From assembly GCF_030345705.1 (NCBI RefSeq), contig NZ_JAUASW010000003.1:310001-374000 (forward strand): a DNA stretch of 64,000 nt, in the 5' to 3' direction. Below the pieces are notes generated by a model. That model saw only the letters and a list, made by a program, of their open reading frames with translations. It did no database searches and had not been told where the DNA came from. The DNA comes from Pelomonas sp. SE-A7 (GTDB lineage Bacteria > Pseudomonadota > Gammaproteobacteria > Burkholderiales > Burkholderiaceae_C). Of this stretch, positions 35,447 through 45,400 are shown in pieces (within the stretch, counting starts at the first letter, position 1; each line of letters begins with the position of its first letter). The position numbers were made by a program, and so were the translations under genes.

Positions 35447-36655
35447 TCAGTGGCCATGCTCGGCGCTGGCCTTGCCCAGCTCCGACTTGAGGATGTAGGA
35501 GTTGCTGGTGGCGACCTTGTCGCCGGCCTTCAGCCCCTGCAGGATCTCGGTCCACTTGCCGTCCGACCGTCCGGTCTTCACCGACACGAGTTGGAAGCCA
35601 GTTGGTACCGCCTTGAACACCGCGCTTTGGTTGTCGATGCTCTGAATTGCCTCGGCCGGCACGGCGATGGGAACCTGCTGTTCGACGCCCAGCACGCTCA
35701 CGGTGACAAAGAGCCCGGGGCGCCATGCGCCTTGCGGATTCGCCAAGGTCACGCGTGCTCGGGCCGTGCGTGTCTGTTCACCCAGAAGCGAACCAACATA
35801 GGAGATCGTGCCTTGCACCTTCTCATCAAAGGCCGACGAGGAGACGATGACCTTTTGCCCCACGCGCACGACAGCCAGGTCCTTGGGCGCGACCGCGAAC
35901 TCGGCCCAGACCGAGTTGAGGTCGGAGACCGTGAAGATGCTGGCATCCTCTTTGACGGACTCGCCGCGAGACAGATGCTTCTCAACCACCGTTCCGTCGA
36001 ACGGTGCTTTGACCTCCAGGCGATTGAGGCCCGTGCTGGAGCCGCTGGCTCCGATGGCTGCGAGCTTCTGTCGCGCGTTGTCGACGGCGATATTGGCCTC
36101 ACGCAAAGCCGTCTGGGCTTGCAGGAAGTCCTGCTCGGCAGAGATCTTTTCCTGCCAGAGCTTCTTCTCGCGGTCATGGGTGGCCTGTGCGGCCTCCTGG
36201 CGACGCTGAGCCGTCAGCAGTTCACTGCGCTGTTCGGACAGCGAGGTGCTGGCAATCACTGCGAGCACCTGGCCGGCACGCACTTGCTGCCCCAGGTTGG
36301 CGATGACGGATTCGGCGACGCCGCCCAGGCGCGGTACGACGTGAGCAGTCTTGTCTTCGTTGAATTTGACTTCGCCGCTGAAGTCGTTGGCGGCTTGGAG
36401 CTCGCCGCTGCCGGCAACGGCGACAACAATGCCTGCCGTCTTTTGCTGCTCAGCAGAGAGCTTCACGACACGCTCTTCTTCATGGTCGCCCTTGGCTGCG
36501 CCATGACCCTTCTCTTCGCCTTCATGCGAGTCCGAGTGCTCGGCTTGCGCTGCAGCGCCGCCACTGCGGCCGCTCCACAGGACGGCACCGCCGCCGATGA
36601 CACCGGCCACGACGACCGCGACCATGGTGAGTTTTTGCTTCTTGGTGATATTCAT
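35447..36655 (-). CDS. czcB: CzcB-type periplasmic adaptor
   Basis: 402 residues from the ATG at 36655. An N-terminal anchor (TMVAVVVAGVIGGGAVLW) precedes a His/Glu-rich metal-binding linker (AEHSDSHEGEEKGHG). The HlyD/RND adaptor domains follow: VVPRLGGVAESVIANLGQQVRAGQ, an alpha-hairpin (RRQEAAQATHDREKKLWQE), NRLEVKAPFDGTVVEKHLSRGE and a beta-barrel tail ending in LKAGDKVATSNSY. It links CzcA to CzcC across the periplasm. The linker probably delivers or buffers metal. Confidence 0.9.
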   Translation of the reverse strand: MNITKKQKLTMVAVVVAGVIGGGAVLWSGRSGGAAAQAEHSDSHEGEEKGHGAAKGDHEEERVVKLSAEQQKTAGIVVAVAGSGELQAANDFSGEVKFNEDKTAHVVPRLGGVAESVIANLGQQVRAGQVLAVIASTSLSEQRSELLTAQRRQEAAQATHDREKKLWQEKISAEQDFLQAQTALREANIAVDNARQKLAAIGASGSSTGLNRLEVKAPFDGTVVEKHLSRGESVKEDASIFTVSDLNSVWAEFAVAPKDLAVVRVGQKVIVSSSAFDEKVQGTISYVGSLLGEQTRTARARVTLANPQGAWRPGLFVTVSVLGVEQQVPIAVPAEAIQSIDNQSAVFKAVPTGFQLVSVKTGRSDGKWTEILQGLKAGDKVATSNSYILKSELGKASAEHGH

Positions 36656-36668
36656 TTGGGTTGCCCTC

Positions 36669-37877
36669 TCAGCGGCCCGTAATACGGTCAATGGCGGCAG
36701 CAGCTTGGTAGGCGCCGGCCAGGGTGTTCAGGTAGCGGGTGCGTGCTTGCAGCAAGGAGCGTTGGGCATCGATGACTTCCAGGAAGCCAAACTTGCCGGC
36801 GTCAAAGCCCTTGCTGGCGGCCTCATAGGCCTCCTGGGCGGACGGCAGCACCGTGTCCTGCAAAGTCCTCAGCGAAGCGCTCGCAACCGTCAGCCGGTTC
36901 GAGGCCTCTTGCAGCTCGCCCAGCAGGCGCAGGCGCGTCATTTGCAACTCGTCCTTGGCCTTCTCTGCACGGCGGGAGGCCTCGAGGATGGCGCCCTGGT
37001 TGCGGTCGAAGAAGGGCAAGGGGATGGAGAAGCCGACGATGGCCTGGTTGCGTCCGGCTGAGGCGTCGCGCTTGCCACCCATGCTGAGGGTCAGGTCCGG
37101 GACCGCCTTGCTGCGCTCGATGTCGACCAGCGCTTTGCGCCGTTCGGCTTCGAGACTGCCGATGATGAGCATCGGGGAGCCTTCCAGCATCGACACCAGT
37201 TCTGCGAAGACTGGGCGACCGGGCAAGGCGTTGGCGTCGCCTTGCACTTCATCGAAGGTCGGTGCGCTGTCACCCAGCACTGTGGCCAGGCTGAATCGGA
37301 GCGTCTGCAGTTCCGACTTGGCCTCAGCCCATTCAAGCTGGGCATTGGCCTGGTCGACTTTGGCGCGGGTTTCCTCGACAGGAGAGGCCTTGCCAGCAAT
37401 GACACGCTTGCCAACGGCGTCCGTAGCCCGGCCGGCAATGCCGGCGGAGCTGCCAGCGAGCTTTGCACGCTCCTGGGCGACCAGGACGTCGAAGAAGGCC
37501 GCAATGACGCGCGCCCGCACCTCGGCTCGGACGTTGTCCAGCTCGGCAGAGGCCAGGCTGGCCGCGCGCTCGGCAGCGGTGATGCGTGCCGTGCGCTTGC
37601 CTCCAAGCTCGATCGGTATATCGACCGTGACGGTCGTGGTCCGCGTGTTGTTGCGGAAGTCCTCGACCGTGGTGCTCAGTTCAGGATTGCGCCAAGTGCG
37701 GGCCTGACGCGTCGCGCCTTCGGTCGCTTCGACCTCTTTGACTGCCGCGGCAATCGCAGGGTTGCGTGAGAGGGCCTGATCGAGCGCTCGCTCAAGTGTC
37801 AGGGTGGTTTGCGCCCACAGGGGCACGGGGCTGAGCAATGCTGCCGCCAGCCCGAACGGCAATAGAAGTTTTCTCAT
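36669..37877 (-). CDS. czcC: CzcC-type outer-membrane factor
   Basis: 402 residues. Signal peptide MRKLLLPFGLAAALLSPVPLWA, then a TolC-fold with two repeated halves: LTLERALDQALSRNPAIAAA and RTWRNPELSTTVEDF, then VGFSIPLPFFDRNQGAILEASRRAEKAKDEL, and a final repeat QEAYEAASKGFDAGKFGFLEVIDAQRSLLQARTRYLN. It forms the outer-membrane exit channel of the CzcCBA pump. It is the second gene of czcI-C-B-A, 14 bp ahead of czcB. Confidence 0.9.
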   Translation of the reverse strand: MRKLLLPFGLAAALLSPVPLWAQTTLTLERALDQALSRNPAIAAAVKEVEATEGATRQARTWRNPELSTTVEDFRNNTRTTTVTVDIPIELGGKRTARITAAERAASLASAELDNVRAEVRARVIAAFFDVLVAQERAKLAGSSAGIAGRATDAVGKRVIAGKASPVEETRAKVDQANAQLEWAEAKSELQTLRFSLATVLGDSAPTFDEVQGDANALPGRPVFAELVSMLEGSPMLIIGSLEAERRKALVDIERSKAVPDLTLSMGGKRDASAGRNQAIVGFSIPLPFFDRNQGAILEASRRAEKAKDELQMTRLRLLGELQEASNRLTVASASLRTLQDTVLPSAQEAYEAASKGFDAGKFGFLEVIDAQRSLLQARTRYLNTLAGAYQAAAAIDRITGR

Positions 37878-37949
37878 CGAATCTCATCGGTTGGAACCTT
37901 GGGATTCGGCGAGACGGAACAAACAGAGGGAGTTCAGACGTCTCGCCGA

Positions 37950-38306
37950 CTAGGCGAGACGGGACCACTTAGGGCGTTCAGGCGCACGCTGTGGCGCTGA
38001 TGGGTGGCCAACGTCTCCGAGGTGCATTGGCACTTGTGCAAGCACCTGGATCGGCGAGACGGGATTCAAATCAGGCAGCATGCCGCCGGGGGAGGCATGG
38101 CAGAAGTTGCAGTCGGCATCGATTTGCAGCTTCAGCGCAGCCTTCTTGGCTGCGTCTTGCTTGGCAGCTTCATGGACATGGGTGTGATGCCCGAAGTGCT
38201 TGGCGGTCACGACGCTTGTCTCATGCTGGCAATAGGTCGCGGCCACTCCCCAGGCAAGCTGGAGTGGCAACAGCACAGCAAGAAAAATGGCGACGAGACG
38301 CTTCAT
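37950..38306 (-). CDS. czcI: CzcI-like periplasmic regulatory protein
   Basis: 118 residues from the ATG at 38306. It has a signal (MKRLVAIFLAVLLPLQLAWG), a His-rich stretch (HETSVVTAKHFGHHTHVHEA), CNFCHAS and a short C-terminus ending in WSRLA. It resembles CzcI, the small exported protein encoded first in czc operons, which modulates metal-dependent induction. Position directly ahead of czcC supports the name. Confidence 0.72.
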   Translation of the reverse strand: MKRLVAIFLAVLLPLQLAWGVAATYCQHETSVVTAKHFGHHTHVHEAAKQDAAKKAALKLQIDADCNFCHASPGGMLPDLNPVSPIQVLAQVPMHLGDVGHPSAPQRAPERPKWSRLA

Positions 38307-38566
38307 TGGATACGGATTATCCCTAGGTCTGGGATTTTGGCAATCAAGCCCTTCGGTGACATCTGGGCAAGAAGTCGCATTTGACAATGGCTGATCGACG
38401 CCAATGCATCTGTCGCCAATACGGTGAACACTCGATGGCTAGTGGCTGTTCTGAATGCGTCGCCGTCTTCTTCGCTCCGCGCGCCCCTTCTTCCCGGGAC
38501 TGTGCTCAGCAGCCTCTCTCTTGCTGCGTTGTAGCCGCGACCTTGGGTGCATAACACCGGCTAGCC
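38307..38566. promoter_or_regulatory. Divergent intergenic region czcI / HEPN-like gene
   Basis: About 260 bp hold the promoters of czcI (minus) and the HEPN-like gene (plus). I see no clear operator dyad and no gene here. Confidence 0.35.
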
Positions 38567-39361
38567 ATGACAGCATTGGGGAGTCCAAAGATCACCCAAC
38601 TTTTGCCCATGGAACACCAAGCAGGACTGTCGTTTTCCCACTCGGCCGACTACACATACATCGACTACGCACTCAGGGCTCGCTGGGAGCCATTCGTCGC
38701 TCTAGAGCAAGAGGTGACAAACTTTGTCCCAAGGACTACGGGTGACTTCGCCGATCATCGAGTTGCTGAGTTGGCTCGGCTCAAACGGCTGAATCCAGAT
38801 TCGCCGGATGAACCTCTTCTGGAAATCATCGATGGTCAGATTCGAGCGAACGCCGATCCAGCCCTTCAGACATACTTTCGATTTAATGATCGGGTAATGT
38901 CGGAGTACGTCACTGTCGCATTCCTAGCGCATGCGCTGGCTGAGGCGTCCATCAATACCATCCTTGCCATCGGATTGGCAACGTCAGATGCGGTTGATCT
39001 TTTCGCTCTGATAGAGCGCGCTGACATCAAGGAGAAGTGGGTCGCTGGTCCGAAGGCATTTCACCCACCCTATTCGTTAGCAAAGGGGGCGACTCTCTAT
39101 CAAACGCTTCAGCACCTTACGCGGCAGAGAAATTCCTTTGTGCACTACAAGATCGAGCTCGAGATGAACGGGAAGAAGACGCTTGAGGGATCCCGGCTGG
39201 ACAGAGTTCCGCTGCAAACGCAACTCCAATGGATTCGCCGGTTCTTTAGCCTTCCCTACGACTTGGTATCGCATGTGAGGAGTCAAATCCCTGGCTATCC
39301 TGGTCTCATGCTGTACGACCCGACCCCTGTTGAACGCTTCGCGGCACATTCAGCAACTTAG
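38567..39361 (+). CDS. Hypothetical protein with HEPN-like R-x4-H motif
   Basis: 264 residues. The middle and C-terminal half are helical and contain TLYQTLQHLTRQRNSFVHYKIELE (split over residues about 183-206); R-N-S-F-V-H is the HEPN R-x4-H pattern and is followed by Tyr. The N-terminal half has no hydrophobic or enzymatic motif. HEPN proteins often cut RNA or form toxin or abortive-infection pairs. No obvious antitoxin partner is next door, unless the adjacent HAD-MbcA gene serves. The assignment rests on a single motif. Confidence 0.55.
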   Translation: MTALGSPKITQLLPMEHQAGLSFSHSADYTYIDYALRARWEPFVALEQEVTNFVPRTTGDFADHRVAELARLKRLNPDSPDEPLLEIIDGQIRANADPALQTYFRFNDRVMSEYVTVAFLAHALAEASINTILAIGLATSDAVDLFALIERADIKEKWVAGPKAFHPPYSLAKGATLYQTLQHLTRQRNSFVHYKIELEMNGKKTLEGSRLDRVPLQTQLQWIRRFFSLPYDLVSHVRSQIPGYPGLMLYDPTPVERFAAHSAT

Positions 39362-39417
39362 ACCCACCCGCAATTGCTGGAAGGCACTTGGCCGCGACAG
39401 CCAATCGCGCGGACACG

Positions 39418-40071
39418 CTAAAGGCTGCCGCCATGTTTGATGGCTTGCAAAATGCTCTGGACTCGTTTGAGCCCGCCAGGCGAGGCTGCAGCCTGAATTG
39501 GCGTGCGGCTCCCAAGCATGGGATGCGTCCGTTGCAGCCATGCGCGAGCCTCATCTGCGCTCTCGAAAATGTCCTTGGCCGCAGCCTCCAGTTCATATGC
39601 AACTGGATCGGTCGCCGACCACCCCAGTATCCGATCGGCGTCATCGAGATTGGAGCTCGTGAGGCCGATTGAACCGTCGCAACGCACAAGTCGTGGTTCA
39701 TGCGGTGGAAACAGCCATGCCTGATCGTCCAGAGCAACCCATGAGCTGCACGGCCCTTCGTTGCGATTCAACCATTGGAGGATTTCACGCTGTCGCTCAA
39801 AGCGCGTTGGCATTGGCTCTCCGTCCCACTGCGCCCATTCATCCCGCTTGATCTGAGGCGTCGCGCCAAGTACTCTAGATTGCAGATCACCATCGAAGAA
39901 GGAGCGGAGTTCATCTAGCGGATGGCACTCTCGCCAAGAACTTGAGATCACGACATCCACACTTGGTCGATTGCGGAGCCAGTCCTGAAACAGGTGAAGT
40001 CGACAGAAGAGCTGGTCGACGGTCGATCGAACGGGATGCAAGACGCCGTCGAAATCTAGAAACGCAATCAC
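39418..40071 (-). CDS. HAD phosphatase-like domain fused to an MbcA/ParS-type toxin-binding domain
   Basis: 217 residues. The first 150 look like the HAD domain of 'Swiss Army knife' RNA-repair proteins: MIAFLDFDGVLHP (nucleophile D6, D8), VVISSSWRE, VALDDQAW (D115, D116) and IGLTSSNLDDADRIL. Residues about 155-215 look like the C-terminal MbcA/ParS/Xre (DUF2384) antitoxin domain: KDIFESADEARAWLQRTHP, MLGSRTPIQAAAS and LKRVQSILQAIKHG. That domain usually binds a RES toxin, which is absent next to this gene. The start overlaps the stop of the phosphoesterase gene by 4 bp. Confidence 0.68.
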   Translation of the reverse strand: MIAFLDFDGVLHPVRSTVDQLFCRLHLFQDWLRNRPSVDVVISSSWRECHPLDELRSFFDGDLQSRVLGATPQIKRDEWAQWDGEPMPTRFERQREILQWLNRNEGPCSSWVALDDQAWLFPPHEPRLVRCDGSIGLTSSNLDDADRILGWSATDPVAYELEAAAKDIFESADEARAWLQRTHPMLGSRTPIQAAASPGGLKRVQSILQAIKHGGSL

Positions 40072-40520
40072 GATAGAACCTCAATCAGGAACTGTGGATC
40101 GAACTTCGAGTTCTCCAGATGCCCGCTGCCTCCTTGATATCCGGCCGGGTTGGCCACAACGCGGCACCCGGCCACGCGGTAGTCGAAGCTGTCGTGGACA
40201 TGGCCATGCAACCACAAGTCTGTCTGTCGAAGCAGCGGCTTTAGATCGCTATAGAACCCGCCATTGATCTTGCTCCCAGCAAACCTGTGATGGATGGAAA
40301 GCGGATGGGGCGCGTGATGGGTGATGACGACCGTGGTTCCTGGCCAGGACTTTGCGAGTTCTGATTCCAGCCAGGATCGTGAAGATTGGTGATCGGCCAG
40401 TGTGGAGGCGGGCTCTAGAGGCGCGCCTGCATCGGAGCTTGAATAGAGGCTCATGAAGGGCAATGAAGGTAGCGCCCCTGTGTACATCGCCTGCTCTCTG
40501 ACGCGCCACGCCCACCCTTT
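40068..40520 (-). pseudogene. Calcineurin-like metallophosphoesterase, 5' part missing
   Basis: The C-terminal half of a metallophosphoesterase is clear: GTTVVITHHAPHPLSIHHRF, DLWLHGHVHDSFDYRVAG and CRVVANPAGYQGGSG, which carry the late metal ligands (HH, GHxH). The first half, with DxH and GDxxD motifs, is absent. Upstream of about 40520 the frame runs as a shadow through the end of the DUF4041 gene. The break lies at a hairpin (40507-40523). The remnant still ends in an ATGA overlap with the HAD-MbcA gene. Confidence 0.7.
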
Positions 40521-40523
40521 GGG
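40507..40523. terminator. Hairpin at the junction of truncated phosphoesterase and DUF4041 gene
   Basis: CCCACCC, TTT, GGGTGGG is a perfect 7-bp stem. It follows the stop of the minus-strand DUF4041 gene by about 25 bp. No strong U-run follows on either side. Confidence 0.4.
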
Positions 40524-40545
40524 TGGGTGACCTGTTTTACGCGCA

Positions 40546-41985
40546 TCAAGGGGCCGCTGGCGCGCCATTCTCCTCATCAGGGATGGTAAGCCGACCATTC
40601 GCCGCAGCGCACTCGGCCACCTGGATTGCCTGCAGCGGCATTGCCATGCGAATGCTCTCTCGGTACTGTTCCGCCGGCGCGGTGTGGACCACCTCAACCA
40701 CCGCGTCATAGTTCGCCCGGATGACAGCCTCGATCTCCGCTAGGTCCGCGCGGAAGAATTCCTTGCGCCCGTTGACCTTATTGATGCGGCCTGCTGCGAA
40801 GTGCGCATGGAGCTTAGCCTCAAGCTGCGGTGCGTTGTCTGAAAACACCAGAGCATGCACGTCGAATCGGAAGGGCACCGAGGCGTCACCAAGTTCGTCG
40901 ACTCGGTCCATCGGCTCAAGCCGTCGGGTCATGCCAATCTTGAAGACGCCGTCACCGAACGCGCCGATGTTGGAGATGACGTAGACATAGCCTGCGCGAG
41001 CATTCTGCTCGCGGTAGTCGAGCAGCCGCTCCTCTTCATCCAGCTTGCTGTTCTGGCTGGACAGCTCATCGATGCGGGCCTGAATCTCAGCACGCTCCTT
41101 CTCATCGGCCGAAGCCTGCATTCGCACCAGGAGCTTCTGAAGCGCACCAGTGAAATGACGTCGCTCCTTCTCGATCTTCGCCCTGGCCTCCCGAATCTCA
41201 CGCTCCAGCTTCTCCTGCTCACGCTGATCCTCGCGAGCCTGACGCGCTGCATCCTTCTCCTCTTGCCGCTTGACCTGGTACTCGTGGGAAAGGCGCAGCT
41301 CTTCTAGCTTGCGCTCCAGGACGATGTCCTTCCACCATGCGTCGGTCCTCCGCAAGAGCTTGTTGCAAGCTTCAAATGAACGCCGGATGCGCTCGTCCAT
41401 CCGTTCGACGTTGTTGAACTTGACGTTGTCGATGCAGTATTCACTCTCGCTGTTAAAGGACCTAAGGGCGAGCTTGAGTACATCCTTGCGGAGTTGCTTC
41501 CACTCAGCCTTGGTCAAGGTGACGCCAGGCGCATCCCATGCGTCGACTGATGCACTCAGTCCTCTTGCAGTTGCCTTCTGGTCTTCTCGGATCTCTTCGA
41601 GCCGCGCCTTGTATTCAAGGCTGTTCGTGAACTGGTATTTCGGGTTGTAGAGAGCAAACTCTTCTAGTTCAATCGTGTCCTCCGCGACAAGGATCTGCTT
41701 GCGCAACTGTGCGAGCCCTTCCTGTGCCTTGGCCAGCTCCGCCTGGGCGGCTTCAACCTCGGTGCAAATACCGGCCAGACGCGACTCCTCGCCCCTGATG
41801 CGTTCCTGCACCTCCAACAGACTTAGAAGACCGATTTCTTTGGCCTTGGCCTGCAGTTCGTCGAACTGGGTCTGAAGGGTGCTGTACTCCTGCCGTGCTC
41901 GATGCTTGGCCGCTTGCAGGTCTGCCTCAAGGCGCAGTGCCTTGGCCGCGTGCTCCGGGCCCTTTAGGTAATCCATCAGCGCCAC
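40546..41985 (-). CDS. DUF4041 coiled-coil protein with C-terminal GIY-YIG (T5orf172-like) nuclease domain
   Basis: 479 residues. The first 320 are mostly coiled coil (residues 15-110, and 220-310 with many Glu/Lys/Arg), with a DUF4041-like middle (NPKYQFTNSLEYKARLEEIREDQ, FNSESEYCIDNVKFNN). The C-terminus (about 330-425) is GIY-YIG-like: GYVYVISN, VFKIGMTRRLEPMDRVDEL, LEAKLHAHFAAGRINKVNGRKEFF. Such proteins occur in phages and defence loci. A role in DNA cutting is inferred, not shown. It follows an unoccupied 420-bp gap. Confidence 0.78.
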   Translation of the reverse strand: MALMDYLKGPEHAAKALRLEADLQAAKHRARQEYSTLQTQFDELQAKAKEIGLLSLLEVQERIRGEESRLAGICTEVEAAQAELAKAQEGLAQLRKQILVAEDTIELEEFALYNPKYQFTNSLEYKARLEEIREDQKATARGLSASVDAWDAPGVTLTKAEWKQLRKDVLKLALRSFNSESEYCIDNVKFNNVERMDERIRRSFEACNKLLRRTDAWWKDIVLERKLEELRLSHEYQVKRQEEKDAARQAREDQREQEKLEREIREARAKIEKERRHFTGALQKLLVRMQASADEKERAEIQARIDELSSQNSKLDEEERLLDYREQNARAGYVYVISNIGAFGDGVFKIGMTRRLEPMDRVDELGDASVPFRFDVHALVFSDNAPQLEAKLHAHFAAGRINKVNGRKEFFRADLAEIEAVIRANYDAVVEVVHTAPAEQYRESIRMAMPLQAIQVAECAAANGRLTIPDEENGAPAAP

Positions 41986-42410
41986 ACATGTCTCCCTTCT
42001 GTTCCATCACCTGTCTGAGCAACTGTGGCTGCTCCCAAAGGCCGCCACGGATGGGCTATCGCTGGCGGCACAGGTACGCGCACTGCCGCCTGTCCATTGC
42101 GGATTCTCACTGTTTCGCATGCTCCGTGTCATAGGCGATGGGTCGTCCGACGACGAGCCAGGGAATAGACCGAACCTCGCTGAAGTTCCAGTTCGATGGA
42201 CTGCGCGGCTCGCTATGCAATTCCGCTAACGGCCGGGAGTGCCAATTCCAGATGGAGGGCCAGTGGTCCGCGTACTCCTAGCGAATGTCCGGTTCCTTCA
42301 AAACTTCGGCCCTTCAATTTGATGGTTGCGGCCGGTTGTATTCGATGTTGAACTGCGGCCGCCTTGGTAAGGGCTGGTCAAGGCTGGTTGCGGACATCCT
42401 GCGCGATAGG
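41986..42410. other. Intergenic stretch without recognisable gene
   Basis: 425 bp between the DUF4041 gene start and the cusA stop. I see no convincing reading frame, RNA or repeat. It likely holds the DUF4041 promoter and the tail of the cus transcript. Confidence 0.45.
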
Positions 42411-45400
42411 CTATGTGTCCGCTTTCGTACAGGAAGCTGGCGTCGAAACCTGCAAACTCGGAGGCCCCTCCTGCAAGTCGCGTTGAAGCTCGCGGAGCTT
42501 TGCTTGCTCGCTCGGACCGCGCCTAAGCAAAAAGGCCGCCGGAATCAAGAACAGCGACAGCAATGGCGCGCTGACCATGCCGCCCAGCATCGGCGCCGCA
42601 ATCCGGCTCATCACCTCGATGCCGGTCCCGCTGCCCCACACGATGGGCACCAGGCCGGCGAGGATCACGGCCACGGTCATTGCCTTCGGTCGCACGCGCA
42701 GCACCGCGCCTTCGCGGATCGCGTCGAGCAGCAATTCGCGCGTTGGCGTCTTGCCAATTTCGACCCGCGCTTCCAGAGCGTGCCGCAGGTAGATCAGCAT
42801 CACCACACCAAACTCCGCCGAGACCCCGGCTAGCGCGATGAAGCCGACACCGGTGGCGATCGACAGGTTCATCCCCATCAGGTAGATGAACCAGATGCCG
42901 CCCGTCAGCGCGAACGGCAAGGTCGCCATGATGAGTACCGCTTCGTCCAGTCGCTTGAAGGTCAGGTACAGGAGCACGAAGATGATGAGCAAGGTGGCAG
43001 GCACGACCACCTTCAGGCGGGCATTGGCTCGTTCCAGGTATTCGAACTGGCCTGAGTACGCAACGCTGGCGCCTGGCTCCAATCGAACCGACTTGGTGAC
43101 GGCCGCGCGCAGGTCATGGGCGACCGCCGCCAAGTCTCGCCCGCGTACATCGACATAGACCCAGCCCGAGGGCCGGGCGTTCTCGCTCTTCAACATCGGC
43201 GGGCCATTCGTCAAGGCCACCTCAGCCACCGTTCCAAGCGTGATCTGCTGGCCCATTGGCGTCAGGATGGGCAGTTGGACCAGCCGCTCGGGCGAGTCCC
43301 GCCACTCTCGCGGATAGCGCAGGCTGATCGGGTAGCGCGCCAAGCCCTCCACGGTCTCGCCGATGTTCTCGCCGCCGATCGCGCCTGCGACGATGGCTTG
43401 CACATCGGCTACGTTGAGGCCGTAGCGGCCTGCCGCCACGCGATCGATGCGAACGTCGACGTATCGCCCACCAGTCAACCGCTCCGCCAGGGCCGAAGAC
43501 ACTCCAGGCACGGTCTTGGCGACCTGCTCGATAGCAGTGGCCATGCGATCGATCTCCAGCAAATCTGAGCCCGACACCTTGACGCCGATGGGGCTCTTGA
43601 CCCCGGTCGCCAGCATGTCCACGCGATTGCGGATCGGCGGAATCCATATGTTGGCCAGACCGGGAATCTTCACCGCGCGGTCCAGTTCGTCGACGAGTTT
43701 CTCTGGCGTCATTCCAGGACGCCACTGCTCACGGGCTTTTAGCTTGACCGTGGTCTCGAACATCTCCAGCGGCGCCGGATCGGTCGCAGTCTCGGCGCGG
43801 CCGGCCTTGCCAAACACCCGTTCGACTTCGGGCACCGTCCTAATCATCCGGTTGCTGAGTTGCAGAAGTTCGGTGGCGCGCTGGGCCGAAAGCCCCGGCA
43901 GTGCCGACGGCATGTAGAGCAAGTCGCCCTCATCAATGTTGGGCAGAAACTCGCCGCCGAGATGCATGAGCGGCCAGGCCGTCGTTGCCAGCACCGCCAG
44001 GGCAATGCCCAAGGTTGCCTTGGGCCAGCGCAGTACCCATTCCAGCGCCGGTCGGTAGACGGCAATCAGTGCGCGCGTGATCGGATTCTTCTGTTCGTCG
44101 GGGATGCGGCCGCGTATCCAGTAGCCCATCAACACCGGGATCAGCGTGATGGACAAGCCGGCTGCCGCCGCCATCGCATAGGTCTTGGTGAAGGCCAAGG
44201 GCCCGAACAGGCGCCCCTCTTGCGCCTCAAGCGTGAAGACGGGGATGAAGGACAGCGTAATGACCAGCAGCGAGAAGAACAGCGCGGGTCCGACTTCTAC
44301 TGCAGCCTCGGTGATGACCCGCCACCGCTCCGTACCCACCAGTTGCTGGTCGGGATGAGCATGCTGCCAAGCCTCCAGCTTCTTGTGGGCGTTCTCGATC
44401 ATCACGACCGCCGCATCCACCATCGCGCCGATGGCGATGGCAATGCCGCCGAGCGACATCATGTTGGCATTGATGCCCTGGTATCGCATCACGATGAAGG
44501 CCGCGAGAACGCCCAGTGGCAGCGAGATGATGGCCACCAGCGCCGAGCGCAGATGCCACAGGAACACGACACAGACCAGGGCGACGACGATGAATTCCTC
44601 GCCGAGCTTGTGCGTCAGGTTGTCCACTGCGCGCTCGATCAGCGCGCTGCGGTCGTACGTGGTCACGATCTCGACGCCCTTCGGCAGGCTCGCCTGCAAC
44701 TCGACCAGCTTCTTCTTGACCGCTGCGATGGTCTCCTGGGCGTTCTTGCCTGAGCGCAGGATCACCACGCCGCCGGCCACTTCACCTTCCCCGTCCAGCT
44801 CGGCAATGCCGCGTCGCATCTCGGGACCGACCTGAACGGTGGCCACGTCGCCGACCCGTACCGCAACGCCGCCGCGGGCGGTCAGCGGGATGGCGCGGAA
44901 ATCGGCCAGCGATTTCAGGTAGCCGCTGGCGCGCACCATGTACTCGGCGCCCGCAAGCTCGAGCACCGAACCGCCGGCCTCCTGATTGGCTGCCATCAGG
45001 GCGTCGCGCACCTGGACCTGGGTGACTCCGAATGCCGCCAGCTTGGTCGGATCCAACACCACCTGGTACTGCTTGACCATGCCGCCAACGCTGGCCACCT
45101 CCGCCACGTTGGGGAGGCTCTTCAGTTCGAATTTCAGGAACCAGTCCTGCAGCGATCTCAGTTGAGCCAGGTCCGTCTTGCCGCTGCGATCCACCAAAGC
45201 GTACTGGAAGATCCAGCCCACACCCGTGGCGTCAGGCCCCAACGCCGAACGGGCGGAAGCTGGCAAGCGCCCTTGCACCTGATTCAGGTACTCCAGCACG
45301 CGCGAGCGGGCCCAGTACAGATCGGTGCCGTCCTCGAACAGCACGTAGACGAACGAGTCACCGAAGAACGAGAAGCCCCGCACCGTCTTCGCGCCGGGCA

